Notes: generated by a model from the sequence alone, not told the origin. A stretch of DNA of 64,000 nucleotides from Phyllobacterium calauticae (GCF_019991125.1 NZ_JAGENB010000002.1:1010772-1074771); one strand, 5' to 3'. Numbered from the stretch's first letter, positions 1-9,855 are shown. A program made the numbers and translations.

Positions 1-164
1 TGGTGACGCTGCCGGAAGGCACGGAAATGGTCATGCCCGGCGACAACATCTCGGTTGATGTGACGCTGATCGTGCCGATCGCAATGGAAGAGAAGCTGCG
101 CTTCGCTATCCGTGAAGGTGGCCGCACCGTCGGTGCAGGCATCGTCGCTTCGATCATTGAATAA
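1..164 (+). CDS. tuf: Elongation factor Tu, C-terminal fragment
   Basis: Only the last 53 codons are inside the window; the frame opens at base 3 and ends at TAA 162-164. The visible part belongs to beta-barrel domain 3 of EF-Tu, with the characteristic segments [23 protein letters not shown] and the terminal RTVGAGIV(A)SI. EF-Tu delivers aminoacyl-tRNA to the ribosome as a GTP complex. The gene lies 62 bases before rpsJ, the usual alphaproteobacterial order in which the str operon (fusA-tuf) runs directly into the S10 operon. Identification is secure despite truncation by the window edge. Confidence 0.96.
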   Translation, partial: VTLPEGTEMVMPGDNISVDVTLIVPIAMEEKLRFAIREGGRTVGAGIVASIIE

Positions 165-226
165 TATTAAGGTTTTATGCAGAGGCGCCTGCTATAGGCG
201 TCTCCGCTAAACAAGGAAAAGATGAA

Positions 227-535
227 ATGAACGGTCAAAACATCCGCATTCGCCTCAAGGCGTTTGATCATCGGATCCTTGACGATTCGACGCGGGAAAT
301 CGTGTCGACTGCCAAGCGTACCGGTGCCAATGTGCGCGGACCGATCCCGCTTCCTACACGGATCGAGAAGTTCACAGTAAACCGCTCGCCGCACATCGAC
401 AAGAAGAGCCGCGAACAGTTCGAGATGCGCACTCATAAGCGTCTTCTCGATATCGTAGACCCAACCCCGCAGACAGTAGACGCGCTGATGAAGCTCGATC
501 TTTCCGCTGGTGTTGATGTCGAGATCAAGCTGTAA
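227..535 (+). CDS. rpsJ: 30S ribosomal protein S10
   Basis: The 102-residue product has the standard S10 length and starts [19 protein letters not shown], with the family segments VRGPIPLPT and the loop [11 protein letters not shown] that reaches into the 30S head. S10 is also NusE, the partner of NusB in antitermination. An AAGGAAA Shine-Dalgarno lies just before the ATG. It opens the S10 operon, only 62 bases behind tuf; that gap holds an imperfect hairpin around 181-204 but no room for the long S10 leader through which L4 autoregulates in gammaproteobacteria. Confidence 0.98.
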   Translation: MNGQNIRIRLKAFDHRILDDSTREIVSTAKRTGANVRGPIPLPTRIEKFTVNRSPHIDKKSREQFEMRTHKRLLDIVDPTPQTVDALMKLDLSAGVDVEIKL

Positions 536-560
536 GGCTTGAGGACGGAAGGACGAACCG

Positions 561-1298
561 ATGCGTTCAGGTGTAATTGCACAGAAGCTGGGCATGACTC
601 GCGTCTACAATGACGCAGGCGAGCATGTACCTGTGACAGTTCTTCGTATGGAGAATTGCCATGTCGTGGCTCAGCGTACAGTCGAGAAGAATGGCTACAC
701 AGCTGTTCAGCTCGGTGTTGGACTGGCCAAAGTAAAGAATACAACGCAGGCATTGCGCGGTCATTTCGCGAAGGCCTCCGTTGAGCCAAAGGCGAAAGTG
801 GCTGAGTTCCGCGTTTCTGCCGACAACCTCTTGGATGTCGGTGTTGAGATCACGGCCGAGCATTTCGTTGCTGGTCAGAAGGTTGATGTGACGGGTACGT
901 CGATCGGTAAAGGTTTTGCCGGTTCGATGAAGCGCCACAACTTCGGTGGTCACCGCGCCACACACGGTAACTCGGTAACACACCGCGCTCACGGTTCGAC
1001 CGGTCAGCGTCAGGACCCGGGTAAAGTGTTCAAGGGCAAGAAGATGGCCGGTCACATGGGTCAGACCCGCGTGACGACCCAGAACATCGAAGTCGTTTCG
1101 ACGGATCTGGATCGTGGTCTTATTCTCGTTCGTGGTGCTGTTCCTGGCTCCAAGGGTGCATGGATCCTGGTACGCGATGCCGTCAAGGTAGCGCTGCCGG
1201 CAACGGCCCCCAAGCCAGCTGGTGTTCGCCAGGCCGCAAACGCCGCAGCAGCTGTGTCTGATGCAGAAGTAGCTCAGACGACTGAGGGAGCCGTATAA
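561..1298 (+). CDS. rplC: 50S ribosomal protein L3
   Basis: The 245-residue product begins [16 protein letters not shown] and contains the L3 signature around residues 115-160 ([42 protein letters not shown]), which is the extended loop contacting the peptidyl-transferase centre. It is longer than the E. coli protein (209 residues) because of an Ala-rich C-terminal tail, normal in Rhizobiales. The TAA overlaps the rplD ATG by one base (TAATG), so the two are translationally coupled. GGACGAACCG upstream supplies the ribosome-binding site. Confidence 0.98.
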   Translation: MRSGVIAQKLGMTRVYNDAGEHVPVTVLRMENCHVVAQRTVEKNGYTAVQLGVGLAKVKNTTQALRGHFAKASVEPKAKVAEFRVSADNLLDVGVEITAEHFVAGQKVDVTGTSIGKGFAGSMKRHNFGGHRATHGNSVTHRAHGSTGQRQDPGKVFKGKKMAGHMGQTRVTTQNIEVVSTDLDRGLILVRGAVPGSKGAWILVRDAVKVALPATAPKPAGVRQAANAAAAVSDAEVAQTTEGAV

Positions 1299-1918
1299 TG
1301 GATCTCACAATTACAACACTTGAAGGCAAAGACGCCGGCAAGGTGAAGCTCTCGGAAGAGATTTTCGGCCTTGAGCCACGCGACGACATCCTTCAGCGCA
1401 TGGTCCGTTACCAGCTCGCCCGCAAGCAGCAGGGAACACACAAGGCAAAGGGTCGTTCGGAAATCGCACGCACCGGCGCCAAGATGTACAAGCAGAAGGG
1501 TACGGGCCGCGCCCGTCACCATTCGGCACGTGCTCCGCAGTTCCGCGGCGGTGGTAAGGCGCATGGTCCGGTTGTTCACAGCCACGAACATGACCTGCCG
1601 AAGAAGGTACGCGCTCTTGCGCTCCGTCATGCCCTGTCTGCCAAGGTAAAGGCTTCCGAGCTCATCATCATCGATGAGCTGGCCGCTACCGATGCCAAGA
1701 CAAAGGTACTTGTTTCGCAGTTCGCCAAGCTGGGCTTCGAAAATGCGCTTCTCATCGGCGGTGCCGAGATTGATGCGAATTTCCGTCGCGCTGCTTCGAA
1801 CATCCCGAACATCGATGTTCTGCCAATTCAGGGCATCAATGTTTATGACATCCTGCGTCGCGGCAAGCTCGTGCTTTCCAAGGCTGCAGTTGAAGCTCTC
1901 GAGGAGCGTTTCAAATGA
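1298..1918 (+). CDS. rplD: 50S ribosomal protein L4
   Basis: The 206-residue product matches L4 in length and layout: a globular start, the basic loop at residues 45-95 ([32 protein letters not shown]) that lines the exit tunnel, and a Rossmann-like end with [21 protein letters not shown]. In E. coli L4 also represses its own operon; the leader needed for that is not visible here. It overlaps rplC by one base and rplW by four bases (ATGA), so L3, L4 and L23 are coupled. Confidence 0.98.
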   Translation: MDLTITTLEGKDAGKVKLSEEIFGLEPRDDILQRMVRYQLARKQQGTHKAKGRSEIARTGAKMYKQKGTGRARHHSARAPQFRGGGKAHGPVVHSHEHDLPKKVRALALRHALSAKVKASELIIIDELAATDAKTKVLVSQFAKLGFENALLIGGAEIDANFRRAASNIPNIDVLPIQGINVYDILRRGKLVLSKAAVEALEERFK

Positions 1919-2208
1919 CCGATCTTCGCCATTACGACGTGATCGTCAGCCCGGTTATCACCGAAAAGTCGACCCTGGTTTCCGAACATAACCAGGTCGT
2001 CTTCAACGTGGCCCGCAAGGCAACGAAGCCGGAAATCAAGGCCGCAGTCGAAGCGCTGTTTCGCGTGAAGGTAACTGCAGTCAATACAGCTGTGCGCAAA
2101 GGCAAGGTGAAGCGGTTCCGCGGCATCGTCGGGCGCCAGAGTGATGTCAAGAAAGCTATCGTGACGCTTGCCGAAGGGCAGTCGATCGATGTTTCGACTG
2201 GTCTCTGA
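1915..2208 (+). CDS. rplW: 50S ribosomal protein L23
   Basis: The 97-residue protein starts [19 protein letters not shown], the L23 N-terminus, followed by the core ([19 protein letters not shown] and [14 protein letters not shown]). L23 sits at the tunnel exit and is the docking site for trigger factor and SRP. The length is the bacterial norm. Start ATG overlaps the end of rplD by four bases, so translation is coupled. Nothing unusual is seen. Confidence 0.98.
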   Translation: MTDLRHYDVIVSPVITEKSTLVSEHNQVVFNVARKATKPEIKAAVEALFRVKVTAVNTAVRKGKVKRFRGIVGRQSDVKKAIVTLAEGQSIDVSTGL

Positions 2209-2228
2209 GGGGCCGTGGAGTAAAGACA

Positions 2229-3062
2229 ATGGCACTCAAACATTATAATCCAACCACACCAAGCCAGCGTCAGCTGGTCATCGTGGATCGCTCGGAGCTC
2301 TACAAGGGCAAGCCTGTCAAGGCGCTGACCGAAGGTCTTCATTCAAAGGGTGGTCGTAACAACTCCGGTCGCGTCACTGCACGCTACCAGGGTGGTGGTC
2401 ACAAGCGCACATACCGCTTTGTAGATTTCAAGCGCCGCAAGCATGACGTGGCTGCCAAGGTTGAACGCCTTGAATACGATCCGAACCGGACCGCATTCAT
2501 TGCGCTCATCCGCTACGAAGACGGTGAGCTGAGCTACATCCTGGCTCCGCAGCGTCTGGCTGTCGGCGACAGCGTTATCGCTGGCGCACAGACGGACGTG
2601 AAGCCAGGCAATGCGATGCCATTGTCGTCGATCCCGGTGGGCACCATCATCCACAATGTGGAGATGAAGCCAGGCAAGGGCGGTCAGATCGCCCGTTCCG
2701 CCGGTACCTATGCGCAGCTCGTCGGCCGCGACCAGGGCATGGCAATCCTTCGCCTGAATTCGGGTGAACAGCGCCTCGTCCACGGTTCGTGCTTCGCCAC
2801 GGTCGGTGCAGTATCCAATCCTGACCATGGCAATATCAGCCTTGGTAAGGCCGGCCGCAGTCGTTGGCTTGGCAAGCGCCCGCACGTTCGCGGTGTTGCC
2901 ATGAACCCGGTTGATCACCCGCACGGTGGTGGTGAAGGTCGTACGTCAGGTGGTCGTCATCCTGTTTCTCCGTGGGGCAAACCCACGAAGGGCAAGAAGA
3001 CGCGCTCCAACAAGTCGACGGACAAGTTCATCGCTCGTTCGCGTCATCAGCGCAAGAAGTAA
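2229..3062 (+). CDS. rplB: 50S ribosomal protein L2
   Basis: The 277-residue product has the L2 layout: N-terminal [17 protein letters not shown], an OB-fold and SH3-like barrel in the middle, and the highly conserved C-terminus with [18 protein letters not shown] around residues 220-237; the His in PHGGG is the residue long implicated near the peptidyl-transferase centre. L2 helps join the subunits. It sits 20 bases after rplW with a GGGGCCGTGGAG ribosome-binding region, and 15 bases before rpsS. Confidence 0.98.
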   Translation: MALKHYNPTTPSQRQLVIVDRSELYKGKPVKALTEGLHSKGGRNNSGRVTARYQGGGHKRTYRFVDFKRRKHDVAAKVERLEYDPNRTAFIALIRYEDGELSYILAPQRLAVGDSVIAGAQTDVKPGNAMPLSSIPVGTIIHNVEMKPGKGGQIARSAGTYAQLVGRDQGMAILRLNSGEQRLVHGSCFATVGAVSNPDHGNISLGKAGRSRWLGKRPHVRGVAMNPVDHPHGGGEGRTSGGRHPVSPWGKPTKGKKTRSNKSTDKFIARSRHQRKK

Positions 3063-3077
3063 GAGAGGTAGTCTGAA

Positions 3078-3356
3078 ATGGCTCGTTCAGTTTGGAAAGG
3101 CCCGTTCATCGATGGCTATCTTCTCAAGAAGGCTGAGAAGGTACGTGAGGGCGGTCGCAGTGAAGTTATCAAGATCTGGAGCCGTCGCTCCACGATCCTG
3201 CCACAGTTCGTCGGTCTGACCTTCGGTGTGTATAATGGTAACAAGCATGTGCCGGTTTCGGTCAACGAAGAGATGATCGGACACAAGTTCGGTGAATTCG
3301 CTCCGACGCGTACCTATTACGGTCACGGCGCGGACAAGAAAGCGAAGAGGAAATAA
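3078..3356 (+). CDS. rpsS: 30S ribosomal protein S19
   Basis: The 92-residue protein opens [21 protein letters not shown] and carries the S19 signature in the second half ([43 protein letters not shown]). S19 binds 16S rRNA in the 30S head with S13. An AGAGAGGTAG ribosome-binding site precedes the ATG. The stop lies two bases before the ATG of rplV. Confidence 0.98.
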   Translation: MARSVWKGPFIDGYLLKKAEKVREGGRSEVIKIWSRRSTILPQFVGLTFGVYNGNKHVPVSVNEEMIGHKFGEFAPTRTYYGHGADKKAKRK

Positions 3357-3358
3357 AG

Positions 3359-3748
3359 ATGGGCAAGGCTAAGGCTCCGCGCCAGCTTAAGGACAACGAG
3401 GCGAAAGCCGTTGCCCGTACGCTCCGCATCAGCCCTCAGAAGCTAAATCTGGTGGCTGCTCTGATCCGTGGCAAGAAGGTTAACGCCGCTCTTGCCGATC
3501 TGGAATTTTCGCGCAAGCGGATTGCAGGAACGGTGAAAAAGACTCTCGAATCAGCTATCGCCAACGCTGAAAACAACCATGACCTGGATGTTGACACACT
3601 GGTTGTTGCTGAAGCCTACGTAGGCAAGTCAATCGTGATGAAGCGTTTCCACGTTCGTGGCCGCGGTCGTGCAAGCCGGATCGAGAAGCCATTCTCGCAT
3701 CTGACGATCGTTGTCCGCGAAGCAGAGGAAAAAGGGGAGGCCGCATAA
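3359..3748 (+). CDS. rplV: 50S ribosomal protein L22
   Basis: The 129-residue product fits L22: a core with [21 protein letters not shown] and AL(A)DLEFSRKR, then the long beta-hairpin ([25 protein letters not shown]) that forms the narrow part of the exit tunnel and is a site of macrolide-resistance changes. The C-terminus LTIVVRE is canonical. The TAA shares one base with the ATG of rpsC (TAATG), coupling the two genes. Confidence 0.98.
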   Translation: MGKAKAPRQLKDNEAKAVARTLRISPQKLNLVAALIRGKKVNAALADLEFSRKRIAGTVKKTLESAIANAENNHDLDVDTLVVAEAYVGKSIVMKRFHVRGRGRASRIEKPFSHLTIVVREAEEKGEAA

Positions 3749-4455
3749 TGGGCCAGAAGATTAATCCGATTGGTTTCCGCCTTGGCATCAATCGGACCTG
3801 GGACTCGCGTTGGTACGCGAACACGGGTGAATACGGCAAGCTGCTGCATGAAGACCTGAAGATCCGCAAGTATCTGATGGACGAGCTGAAGCAGGCTGCC
3901 ATTTCCAAGGTGGTGATCGAGCGTCCGCACAAGAAGTGCCGCGTGACGATCCACGCTGCACGTCCGGGTCTGATCATCGGCAAGAAGGGCGCCGATATCG
4001 AGAAGTTGCGCCGCAAGCTGTCAGAAATGACGAATGCAGACACAACGCTCAATATCGTTGAAGTCCGCAAGCCGGAAACAGATGCAGTCCTGGTTGCGCA
4101 GTCTATCGCTCAGCAGCTGGAACGCCGTGTTGCATTCCGCCGTGCCATGAAGCGTGCCGTTCAGTCGGCCATGCGTCTTGGTGCAGAAGGCATTCGTATC
4201 AATTGCTCGGGTCGTCTCGGCGGCGCGGAAATTGCGCGTATGGAATGGTACCGTGAAGGCCGTGTGCCTTTGCATACACTTCGTGCCGATATCGACTACG
4301 GAACTGCTGAAGCACACACCGCCTACGGCATCTGCGGCGTCAAGGTCTGGGTATTCAAGGGCGAGATCCTTGAGCATGACCCAATGGCCTCCGAACGTCG
4401 CGCTGTTGAAGGTGATGGTCATCAGGGTCAGAACCGTCGCCGCGAAAACGCTTAA
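3748..4455 (+). CDS. rpsC: 30S ribosomal protein S3
   Basis: The 235-residue protein begins [14 protein letters not shown] and contains a KH domain (residues about 40-110, with the GxxG loop in [14 protein letters not shown]) and the C-terminal domain with [14 protein letters not shown] and [19 protein letters not shown]3 lines the mRNA entry channel with S4 and S5 and helps unwind mRNA. The C-terminal tail after [10 protein letters not shown] is short. The gap to rplP (41 bases) includes a 14-base palindrome (TCTTTCC/GGAAAGA, about 4464-4477). Confidence 0.98.
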   Translation: MGQKINPIGFRLGINRTWDSRWYANTGEYGKLLHEDLKIRKYLMDELKQAAISKVVIERPHKKCRVTIHAARPGLIIGKKGADIEKLRRKLSEMTNADTTLNIVEVRKPETDAVLVAQSIAQQLERRVAFRRAMKRAVQSAMRLGAEGIRINCSGRLGGAEIARMEWYREGRVPLHTLRADIDYGTAEAHTAYGICGVKVWVFKGEILEHDPMASERRAVEGDGHQGQNRRRENA

Positions 4456-4496
4456 AATAGCGTCTTTCCGGAAAGAGAATTTTGGAGTAGAGAACA

Positions 4497-4910
4497 ATGC
4501 TGCAGCCTAAGCGCACAAAGTTCCGCAAGCAGTTCAAGGGCCGTATCCACGGCGCGTCGAAAGGCGGCACGGATCTTAATTTTGGTGCTTTCGGCCTGAA
4601 GGCCCTCGAGCCGAACCGCGTTACCGCGCGTGAGATCGAAGCCGCTCGCCGTGCAATTACCCGTCACATGAAACGTGCCGGCCGTGTGTGGATCCGGATT
4701 TTCCCGGATGTGCCCGTAACATCGAAGCCTACCGAAGTCCGCATGGGTAAAGGTAAGGGTTCCGTGGACTACTGGGCATCTCGTGTAGCACCAGGCCGCG
4801 TCATGTTTGAACTCGACGGCGTTCCGGAAGATGTGGCTCGTGAGGCTCTTCGCCTTGGTGCTGCCAAGCTTTCGGTCAAGACGCGCTTTATTCAGCGCAT
4901 CGCAGAATAA
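4497..4910 (+). CDS. rplP: 50S ribosomal protein L16
   Basis: The 137-residue product starts [19 protein letters not shown] and holds the L16 blocks [37 protein letters not shown] and [12 protein letters not shown]16 organises the A-site side of the 50S subunit; the Arg in the segment after KGKGS region is hydroxylated by YcfD-type oxygenases in some bacteria, but no such enzyme is in this window. TTTTGGAGTAGAGAAC supplies the ribosome-binding site. rpmC follows after 12 bases. Confidence 0.98.
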   Translation: MLQPKRTKFRKQFKGRIHGASKGGTDLNFGAFGLKALEPNRVTAREIEAARRAITRHMKRAGRVWIRIFPDVPVTSKPTEVRMGKGKGSVDYWASRVAPGRVMFELDGVPEDVAREALRLGAAKLSVKTRFIQRIAE

Positions 4911-4922
4911 GGGGTGGATGCT

Positions 4923-5123
4923 ATGAAATCCGCAGAAGTCCGGGCCTTGAGCCTCGATCAGTTGAATGAAGAGTTGGCTACGCTGAAGAAAGAGCAGTTC
5001 AACCTGCGCTTCCAGAAGGCGACTGGCCAGTTGGAAAAAACCGCACGTGTCCGGCAGATCCGCCGTGATATCGCGCGCATCAAGACAGTCGCCCGCCAGA
5101 AAGCGGTCGAGAGCAAGGCTTAA
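4923..5123 (+). CDS. rpmC: 50S ribosomal protein L29
   Basis: The 66-residue protein starts [19 protein letters not shown] and carries the L29 signature [34 protein letters not shown], two long antiparallel helices at the tunnel exit. I chose ATG 4923 because GGGG at 4911-4914 gives a correctly spaced ribosome-binding site; an in-frame GTG at 4914 would add three residues but lies inside that site, and another ATG at 4918 is out of frame. Confidence 0.95.
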   Translation: MKSAEVRALSLDQLNEELATLKKEQFNLRFQKATGQLEKTARVRQIRRDIARIKTVARQKAVESKA

Positions 5124-5134
5124 GGAAGAAAACC

Positions 5135-5377
5135 ATGCCTAAACGCATTCTGCAGGGCGTTGTCGTCAGCGACAAAAACGACAAGACCGTCGTGGTCAAG
5201 GTCGAGCGGCGCTATTCGCACCCGCTCCTCCAGAAGACTGTGCGCCAGTCCAAGAAGTACAAGGCGCACGACGAGAATAACCAGTTCAAAGTCGGCGATG
5301 CCGTTTCCATCCAGGAATCGAAGCCGATTTCGAAAGACAAGCGTTGGGTTGTCGTTACAGACGCCCCAGCAAGTTAA
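5135..5377 (+). CDS. rpsQ: 30S ribosomal protein S17
   Basis: The 80-residue product begins [21 protein letters not shown] and has the OB-fold S17 features [20 protein letters not shown] and [20 protein letters not shown]17 is a primary 16S rRNA binder needed early in 30S assembly. GGAAGAAAACC precedes the ATG. It is followed by 85 bases without a gene before rplN, one of the longer joints in this part of the operon; no strong hairpin is evident there. Confidence 0.98.
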   Translation: MPKRILQGVVVSDKNDKTVVVKVERRYSHPLLQKTVRQSKKYKAHDENNQFKVGDAVSIQESKPISKDKRWVVVTDAPAS

Positions 5378-5462
5378 TATTAATTATCTGTATGTAAGTA
5401 CGCAACAATCGCGAGGGGCAAGGAAAGCCCAGTCCGGTTGAACAAGAAGAAGGCGGCTAGTC

Positions 5463-5831
5463 ATGATTCAGATGCAAACAAACCTCGACGTCGCGGATAA
5501 TTCCGGCGCACGTCGTGTCATGTGCATCAAGGTGCTGGGCGGCTCGAAGCGGAAATATGCTTCGGTCGGCGACATTATTGTCGTTTCGATCAAGGAAGCA
5601 ATTCCGCGCGGCCGTGTTAAAAAAGGTGACGTGATGAAGGCGGTGGTTGTTCGTACCGCCAAGGATATCCGTCGCGCGGATGGGAGCGTTATTCGTTTCG
5701 ACAAGAACGCCGCCGTCCTGATCGACAACAAGAAAGAGCCTATCGGCACGCGTATCTTCGGACCGGTTCCGCGCGAACTCCGCGCAAAGAGCCATATGAA
5801 GATCATCTCGCTGGCTCCAGAAGTACTCTAA
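5463..5831 (+). CDS. rplN: 50S ribosomal protein L14
   Basis: The 122-residue protein has the invariant L14 length and text: [27 protein letters not shown] at the start, [30 protein letters not shown] and the end [21 protein letters not shown]14 binds 23S rRNA and contacts the 30S subunit in bridge B8. Twelve bases separate it from rplX. Confidence 0.98.
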   Translation: MIQMQTNLDVADNSGARRVMCIKVLGGSKRKYASVGDIIVVSIKEAIPRGRVKKGDVMKAVVVRTAKDIRRADGSVIRFDKNAAVLIDNKKEPIGTRIFGPVPRELRAKSHMKIISLAPEVL

Positions 5832-5842
5832 AGGAGCAGACG

Positions 5843-6157
5843 ATGCAGAAGATCCGTAAAGGCGACCGCGTTGTCGTTCTTGCTGGTAAGGACAAGGGCC
5901 GTACCGGCGAAGTAATCAAAGTTTTGCCGAAGGACGAGCAGGCGCTCGTTCGCGGCGTTAATGTTGTCAAGCGTCACCAGAAGCAGACACAGACCCAGGA
6001 AGCCGGCATCATTTCGAAAGAAGCGCCGCTCCATCTGTCGAACCTCGCGATCGCCGACCCCAAGGATGGCAAGCCGACCCGCGTTGGCTTCAAGGTTCTT
6101 GAAGACGGCAAGAAGGTACGTGTAGCAAAGCGCTCAGGAGACCTGATCGATGGCTAA
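5843..6157 (+). CDS. rplX: 50S ribosomal protein L24
   Basis: The 104-residue product opens [27 protein letters not shown], the KOW motif typical of L24, followed by [15 protein letters not shown] and [23 protein letters not shown]24 initiates 50S assembly by binding the 5' domain of 23S rRNA. An AAAGGAGCAGACG ribosome-binding site precedes the start. Its last eight bases overlap the start of rplE, which implies translational coupling. Confidence 0.98.
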   Translation: MQKIRKGDRVVVLAGKDKGRTGEVIKVLPKDEQALVRGVNVVKRHQKQTQTQEAGIISKEAPLHLSNLAIADPKDGKPTRVGFKVLEDGKKVRVAKRSGDLIDG

Positions 6158-6713
6158 TACCAGTGCAAAGATCGAACCACGCTTGAAGAAGCAGTACCTG
6201 GAAGTGGTACGTAAAGACCTTCTCGAGCAGTTCAAATATGACAACGAGATGCAGATTCCCCGCATCACCAAAGTTGTTCTCAACATGGGCGTTGGTGAAG
6301 CTACGGCTGATTCCAAGAAGCCAACTGTCGCAGCTGAAGATCTGGCATTGATTGCTGGTCAGAAGCCGGTTATTACCCGGGCGCGTAATTCGATCGCTAC
6401 CTTCAAGGTACGTGAGAATATGCCGATCGGCACGAAGGTTACCCTTCGTAAAGAGCGCATGTATGAATTCCTGGATCGCCTGATCACGATCGCGCTGCCG
6501 CGCGTTCGAGATTTCCGCGGTCTGAACCCGAAGAGCTTTGACGGTCGTGGCAACTTCGCCATGGGCATCAAGGAACACATCGTGTTCCCGGAGATCAACT
6601 ACGATAAGGTTGATCAGATCTGGGGCATGGACATCATCGTTTGCACGACTGCAAAGACGGATGATGAAGCCCGCGCTCTCCTGCGCGCCTTCAACTTCCC
6701 TTTCCGGCAGTAA
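6150..6713 (+). CDS. rplE: 50S ribosomal protein L5
   Basis: The 187-residue protein carries the L5 blocks [85 protein letters not shown] and [13 protein letters not shown](D)EARALL. L5 binds 5S rRNA and contacts P-site tRNA. The ATG lies inside the last codons of rplX with AGGAG ten bases upstream. In E. coli S8 represses the spc operon at this position; whether the fold exists here was not tested. Confidence 0.98.
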   Translation: MANTSAKIEPRLKKQYLEVVRKDLLEQFKYDNEMQIPRITKVVLNMGVGEATADSKKPTVAAEDLALIAGQKPVITRARNSIATFKVRENMPIGTKVTLRKERMYEFLDRLITIALPRVRDFRGLNPKSFDGRGNFAMGIKEHIVFPEINYDKVDQIWGMDIIVCTTAKTDDEARALLRAFNFPFRQ

Positions 6714-6738
6714 CGGCAAGCGTAGCGAGGTATTTGAA

Positions 6739-7044
6739 ATGGCAAAGACTAGCGCAGTCGAAAAGAACAAGCGCCGTGGTTTGCTCGTCAAGCAGTATGC
6801 TGCAAAGCGTGCCCGTTTGAAGGCAATCGTGATGAACCAGTCGCTTCCGCTGGATGAGCGCTTCCGCGCGACAATCCAGCTGGCAGAACTGCCACGGAAT
6901 TCGACCAAGGTTCGCATTCGCAATCGTTGCGAAGTATCCGGTCGTCCACGCGGTTATTACCGCAAACTGAAAATGTCGCGTATCGCATTGCGCCAGCTGG
7001 GTTCGCTCGGCCAGGTGCCCGGCGTCGTGAAGTCGAGCTGGTAA
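6739..7044 (+). CDS. rpsN: 30S ribosomal protein S14, zinc-free type
   Basis: The 101-residue product from ATG 6739 starts [24 protein letters not shown] and ends [25 protein letters not shown]...VKSSW. This is the long S14 form: only a single Cys is seen in the RCEVSGR block, so the CxxC pairs of the zinc-binding short form are missing. The reading frame stays open upstream of 6739 into rplE, but AGCGAGGTATTTGAA gives a ribosome-binding site at 6739 and the MAK start is canonical. Confidence 0.97.
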   Translation: MAKTSAVEKNKRRGLLVKQYAAKRARLKAIVMNQSLPLDERFRATIQLAELPRNSTKVRIRNRCEVSGRPRGYYRKLKMSRIALRQLGSLGQVPGVVKSSW

Positions 7045-7056
7045 GGGAGAAGACGG

Positions 7057-7455
7057 ATGTCTATGACAGATCCTCTCGGCGATATGCTGACACGTATCCG
7101 CAACGCCATCATGCGCAAAAAGGGCAAGGTTTCCACACCTGCCTCCAAGCTGCGCGCACGCGTTCTGGATGTTCTGCAGTCTGAAGGTTATATCCGCGGA
7201 TACAGCCAGGTAGATTTTGAAAACGGCAAGTCCGAGATCGAAATCGAACTGAAGTATTTTGAGAACGTACCTGTAATCCGTGAGATTACCCGTATTTCGA
7301 AGCCTGGCCGTCGCGTTTACGTTTCGGTCAAGTCGATTCCGCAGGTTGCTAACGGTCTTGGTATTTCGATCCTGTCGACGCCGAAGGGCGTGATGGCAGA
7401 CCACGAGGCACGTGAACAGAATGTCGGCGGCGAATTGCTCTGCCGTATATTCTAA
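7057..7455 (+). CDS. rpsH: 30S ribosomal protein S8
   Basis: The 132-residue product begins [17 protein letters not shown] and ends with the S8 signature [29 protein letters not shown]. The centre contains [12 protein letters not shown] and [12 protein letters not shown]8 binds helix 21 of 16S rRNA and, in E. coli, represses translation of the spc operon. An alternative start is the second ATG at residue 3, which gives MTDPLGD, the more usual N-terminus. Spacing to rpsN is 12 bases. Confidence 0.98.
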   Translation: MSMTDPLGDMLTRIRNAIMRKKGKVSTPASKLRARVLDVLQSEGYIRGYSQVDFENGKSEIEIELKYFENVPVIREITRISKPGRRVYVSVKSIPQVANGLGISILSTPKGVMADHEAREQNVGGELLCRIF

Positions 7456-7480
7456 CCGCTGGCTTGAAAAGGTTTGAAAA

Positions 7481-8014
7481 ATGTCTCGTATCGGTAAAAA
7501 ACCAGTGGCAGTCCCGCCAGGCGTAACAGCCAGCGTTGACGGCCAGACCATTAAGGCCAAGGGCCCCAAAGGTGAACTGAGCTTTGTCGCCAACGACGAA
7601 GTTCTGGTCAAGTTCGAAGATAATGCCGTTCGCGTTGATCCGCGTGACAGCAGCAAGACCGCCCGGTCGAAGTGGGGCATGAGCCGCACGATGATCGTCA
7701 ACATCTTCGCAGGTGTTAAGGACGGTTTTGAAAAGCGCCTTGAGATCAACGGCGTTGGTTATCGTGCGGCCATGCAGGGCAAGAACCTGCAGCTGTCGCT
7801 CGGTTTCAGCCACGAAGTGATCTATGACGTACCAGCTGGCATCACAGTTGCTGTACCGAAGCCGACGGAAATCGTCGTCACGGGCATCGACAAGCAGCAG
7901 GTCGGCCAGGTCGCCGCTGAGATCCGCGAATATCGTGGTCCAGAACCCTACAAGGGCAAGGGCGTTAAATATGCGGGCGAGAAGATCGTTCGCAAAGAAG
8001 GTAAGAAGAAGTAA
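7481..8014 (+). CDS. rplF: 50S ribosomal protein L6
   Basis: The 177-residue protein starts [17 protein letters not shown] and contains two tandem L6 repeats; the second ends with the signature [24 protein letters not shown]. The block [19 protein letters not shown] is also diagnostic. L6 lies near the GTPase centre. The gap to rpsH is 25 bases and to rplR 12 bases. Confidence 0.98.
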   Translation: MSRIGKKPVAVPPGVTASVDGQTIKAKGPKGELSFVANDEVLVKFEDNAVRVDPRDSSKTARSKWGMSRTMIVNIFAGVKDGFEKRLEINGVGYRAAMQGKNLQLSLGFSHEVIYDVPAGITVAVPKPTEIVVTGIDKQQVGQVAAEIREYRGPEPYKGKGVKYAGEKIVRKEGKKK

Positions 8015-8026
8015 GGAATTCGTGTC

Positions 8027-8389
8027 ATGGCATCGCCGAAAGAAATTATTCAGCGTCGCGCTGCGCGTGTTCGCCGCCAGCTCAAGGCGGTTGCCGGTGA
8101 CCGTCCGCGGCTCAGCGTCCACCGTTCTTCAAAGAATATCTATGCGCAGATCATCGATGATGCGCGTGGACATACGATTGCATCCGCATCGACACTTGAT
8201 CTTGACCTGAAGGGTCAGCTCAAGACCGGTGCAGACCAGGGTGCAGCAGCACTCGTCGGCAAGCTCGTTGCAGAGCGTGCCGTCAAGGCTGGCATCAAGG
8301 AAGTTGTCTTCGATCGTGGCGCCTACATTTACCACGGCCGTGTAAAGGCACTTGCTGAAGCTGCTCGCGAAGCTGGTCTCAGCTTCTAA
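8027..8389 (+). CDS. rplR: 50S ribosomal protein L18
   Basis: The 120-residue product carries the 5S-rRNA-binding L18 fold: a basic N-terminal arm ([23 protein letters not shown]), [14 protein letters not shown], and the C-terminal blocks [22 protein letters not shown] and [18 protein letters not shown]18 brings 5S rRNA into the 50S subunit with L5 and L25. Immediately behind its stop codon stands a strong hairpin (8401-8446) that separates it from rpsE. Confidence 0.98.
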   Translation: MASPKEIIQRRAARVRRQLKAVAGDRPRLSVHRSSKNIYAQIIDDARGHTIASASTLDLDLKGQLKTGADQGAAALVGKLVAERAVKAGIKEVVFDRGAYIYHGRVKALAEAAREAGLSF

Positions 8390-8400
8390 GGCAAGACATC

Positions 8401-8446
8401 CGAAATCCGGAACTGCAGGAGCTTGTCTCCTGCAAGCCGGATTTCG
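8401..8446. repeat. Strong hairpin between rplR and rpsE
   Basis: Perfect outer arms CGAAATCCGG (8401-8410) and CCGGATTTCG (8437-8446) enclose a small internal loop and a second perfect stem GCAGGAG (8415-8421) / CTCCTGC (8427-8433) with loop CTTGT. No T-run follows, so it is not a simple terminator. It lies in the 101-base gap between two spc-operon genes, where it could act as an RNA processing site, partial attenuator or protein-binding site. The function is inference. Confidence 0.8.
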
Positions 8447-8490
8447 TTACTATCATTCGTGCTACCGGAAAAGAAAAAGGAATTAGGAGC

Positions 8491-9054
8491 ATGGCACAGG
8501 AAAAACGGAACCGCGAGGATCGCGGCCGCAACGAAGAGCGCGATAGCGAATTCGTTGACAAGCTTGTTCACATCAACCGCGTCGCCAAGGTCGTCAAGGG
8601 CGGCCGGCGTTTTGGTTTCGCAGCTCTCGTCGTCGTTGGCGACCAGAAGGGTCGCGTTGGTTTCGGTCATGGCAAGGCGCGCGAAGTGCCGGAAGCCATC
8701 CGCAAGGCAACCGAATCCGCCAAGCGCGAAATGATTTTCGTACCGCTGCGTTCGGGCCGTACCCTTCACCACGATGTTGAAGGCCGTCATGGCGCCGGCA
8801 AGGTTCTGCTTCGTGCAGCCACAGCTGGTACAGGTATCATCGCCGGCGGTCCAATGCGCGCTGTCTTCGAGACACTGGGCGTACAGGACGTTGTTGCCAA
8901 GTCGCTCGGCTCGTCGAACCCATACAACATGGTTCGTGCGACATTCGATGCCTTGAAGCACCAGATGCACCCCAAGGACATCGCTGCCCAGCGCGGTATC
9001 AAGTACTCCACACTGCAGGCTCGTCGCCGCGACGTGGTCGGTTCGGAAGAATAG
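8491..9054 (+). CDS. rpsE: 30S ribosomal protein S5
   Basis: The 187-residue product has the double-stranded-RNA-binding half ([52 protein letters not shown]) and the C-terminal half with [27 protein letters not shown] and [22 protein letters not shown]5 lines the mRNA channel and affects decoding fidelity; changes in its loop give spectinomycin resistance, and the loop ([10 protein letters not shown]) looks wild type. ATTAGGAGC precedes the ATG. The N-terminus is rich in charged residues ([16 protein letters not shown]), common in this group. Confidence 0.98.
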   Translation: MAQEKRNREDRGRNEERDSEFVDKLVHINRVAKVVKGGRRFGFAALVVVGDQKGRVGFGHGKAREVPEAIRKATESAKREMIFVPLRSGRTLHHDVEGRHGAGKVLLRAATAGTGIIAGGPMRAVFETLGVQDVVAKSLGSSNPYNMVRATFDALKHQMHPKDIAAQRGIKYSTLQARRRDVVGSEE

Positions 9055-9120
9055 GCCAGAAGCTGGCGCAGCAGGGCAGGGATCTCGGTCCCGCTAGCTG
9101 TAGACTAAAGGATATAAGTC

Positions 9121-9321
9121 ATGGTTGAGAAGAAGAAGGGTAAGACGGTTACGGTCGAACAGATCGGCAGCCCTATCCGCCGTCCGGCAGAACAGCGCGC
9201 AACGCTGATCGGCCTGGGCCTCAATAAGATGCATCGTCGCCGGGTTCTGGAAGATACGCCTTCCGTCCGTGGCATGATTGCGAAAGTTCAGCATCTCGTC
9301 CGCGTTGTGGACGAGGCTTAA
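9121..9321 (+). CDS. rpmD: 50S ribosomal protein L30
   Basis: The 66-residue protein contains the L30 signature [42 protein letters not shown] followed by [13 protein letters not shown]30 binds 23S rRNA domain II. It starts [11 protein letters not shown] after the initiating Met, with AAAGGATATAAGTC as ribosome-binding site. The 66-base gap after rpsE contains a smaller possible hairpin (GGGA/TCCC near 9080-9095). Confidence 0.97.
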   Translation: MVEKKKGKTVTVEQIGSPIRRPAEQRATLIGLGLNKMHRRRVLEDTPSVRGMIAKVQHLVRVVDEA

Positions 9322-9341
9322 GAACTCCGGAGATTGATCAA

Positions 9342-9818
9342 ATGAAACTCAATGATCTGAGTGAAAACCCAGGCGCCACCAAAGCGCGCAAGCGCGTTGG
9401 CCGTGGTATCGGCTCCGGCTCCGGCAAGACTGCCGGTCGCGGTGTGAAGGGCCAGAAGTCGCGTTCCGGCGTTGCCATCAACGGCTTCGAAGGCGGCCAG
9501 ATGCCGGTTTACCGTCGCTTGCCAAAGCGCGGCTTTACCAACATCTTCATGAAGAACTTCAATGAAGTATCCGTTGGCCGTATCCAGACAGCCATCGATG
9601 CCAAGAAGCTCGATGCCAAGGTTGCGATCACGATTGAAACCCTGAAGGCTGCCGGTGTTATCCGCCGCGCCAAGGACGGCGTTCGCCTGCTTTCCGGTGG
9701 TGATATCACAACTGCGGTAACGATCGAAGTTGCTGGTGCCTCCAAGGCCGCGATCGAAAAGATCGAAAAGGCCGGCGGTTCGGTCAAGCTTCCTGCTGTT
9801 GCAGCGGCTGCAGAATAA
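9342..9818 (+). CDS. rplO: 50S ribosomal protein L15
   Basis: The 158-residue product starts [41 protein letters not shown] in its glycine-rich arm, which threads through 23S rRNA, and continues [18 protein letters not shown], the L15 core. The C-terminal Ala-rich end [10 protein letters not shown]-like tail is short. It is the last spc-operon ribosomal gene before secY, from which it is separated by 217 bases containing two inverted repeats. Confidence 0.97.
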   Translation: MKLNDLSENPGATKARKRVGRGIGSGSGKTAGRGVKGQKSRSGVAINGFEGGQMPVYRRLPKRGFTNIFMKNFNEVSVGRIQTAIDAKKLDAKVAITIETLKAAGVIRRAKDGVRLLSGGDITTAVTIEVAGASKAAIEKIEKAGGSVKLPAVAAAAE

Positions 9819-9830
9819 TTCTATTGAATG

Positions 9831-9855
9831 AGCGGCGGCCCTCCGGGTCGCCGCT
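9831..9855 (+). terminator. GC-rich hairpin behind rplO, possible attenuator
   Basis: Arms AGCGGCGGCCC (9831-9841) and GGGTCGCCGCT (9845-9855) pair with one G-T wobble around a three-base loop, twelve bases after the rplO stop. The following bases (TGTATCTTGTCTTCC) are T-rich but interrupted, so this is a weak or partial terminator at best. It may lower readthrough from ribosomal genes into secY-adk. Confidence 0.5.

Noticed and set aside
165-226. S10-type leader for L4 autoregulation
   Set aside because: The gap between tuf and rpsJ is only 62 bases with one weak hairpin, too short for the known leader.
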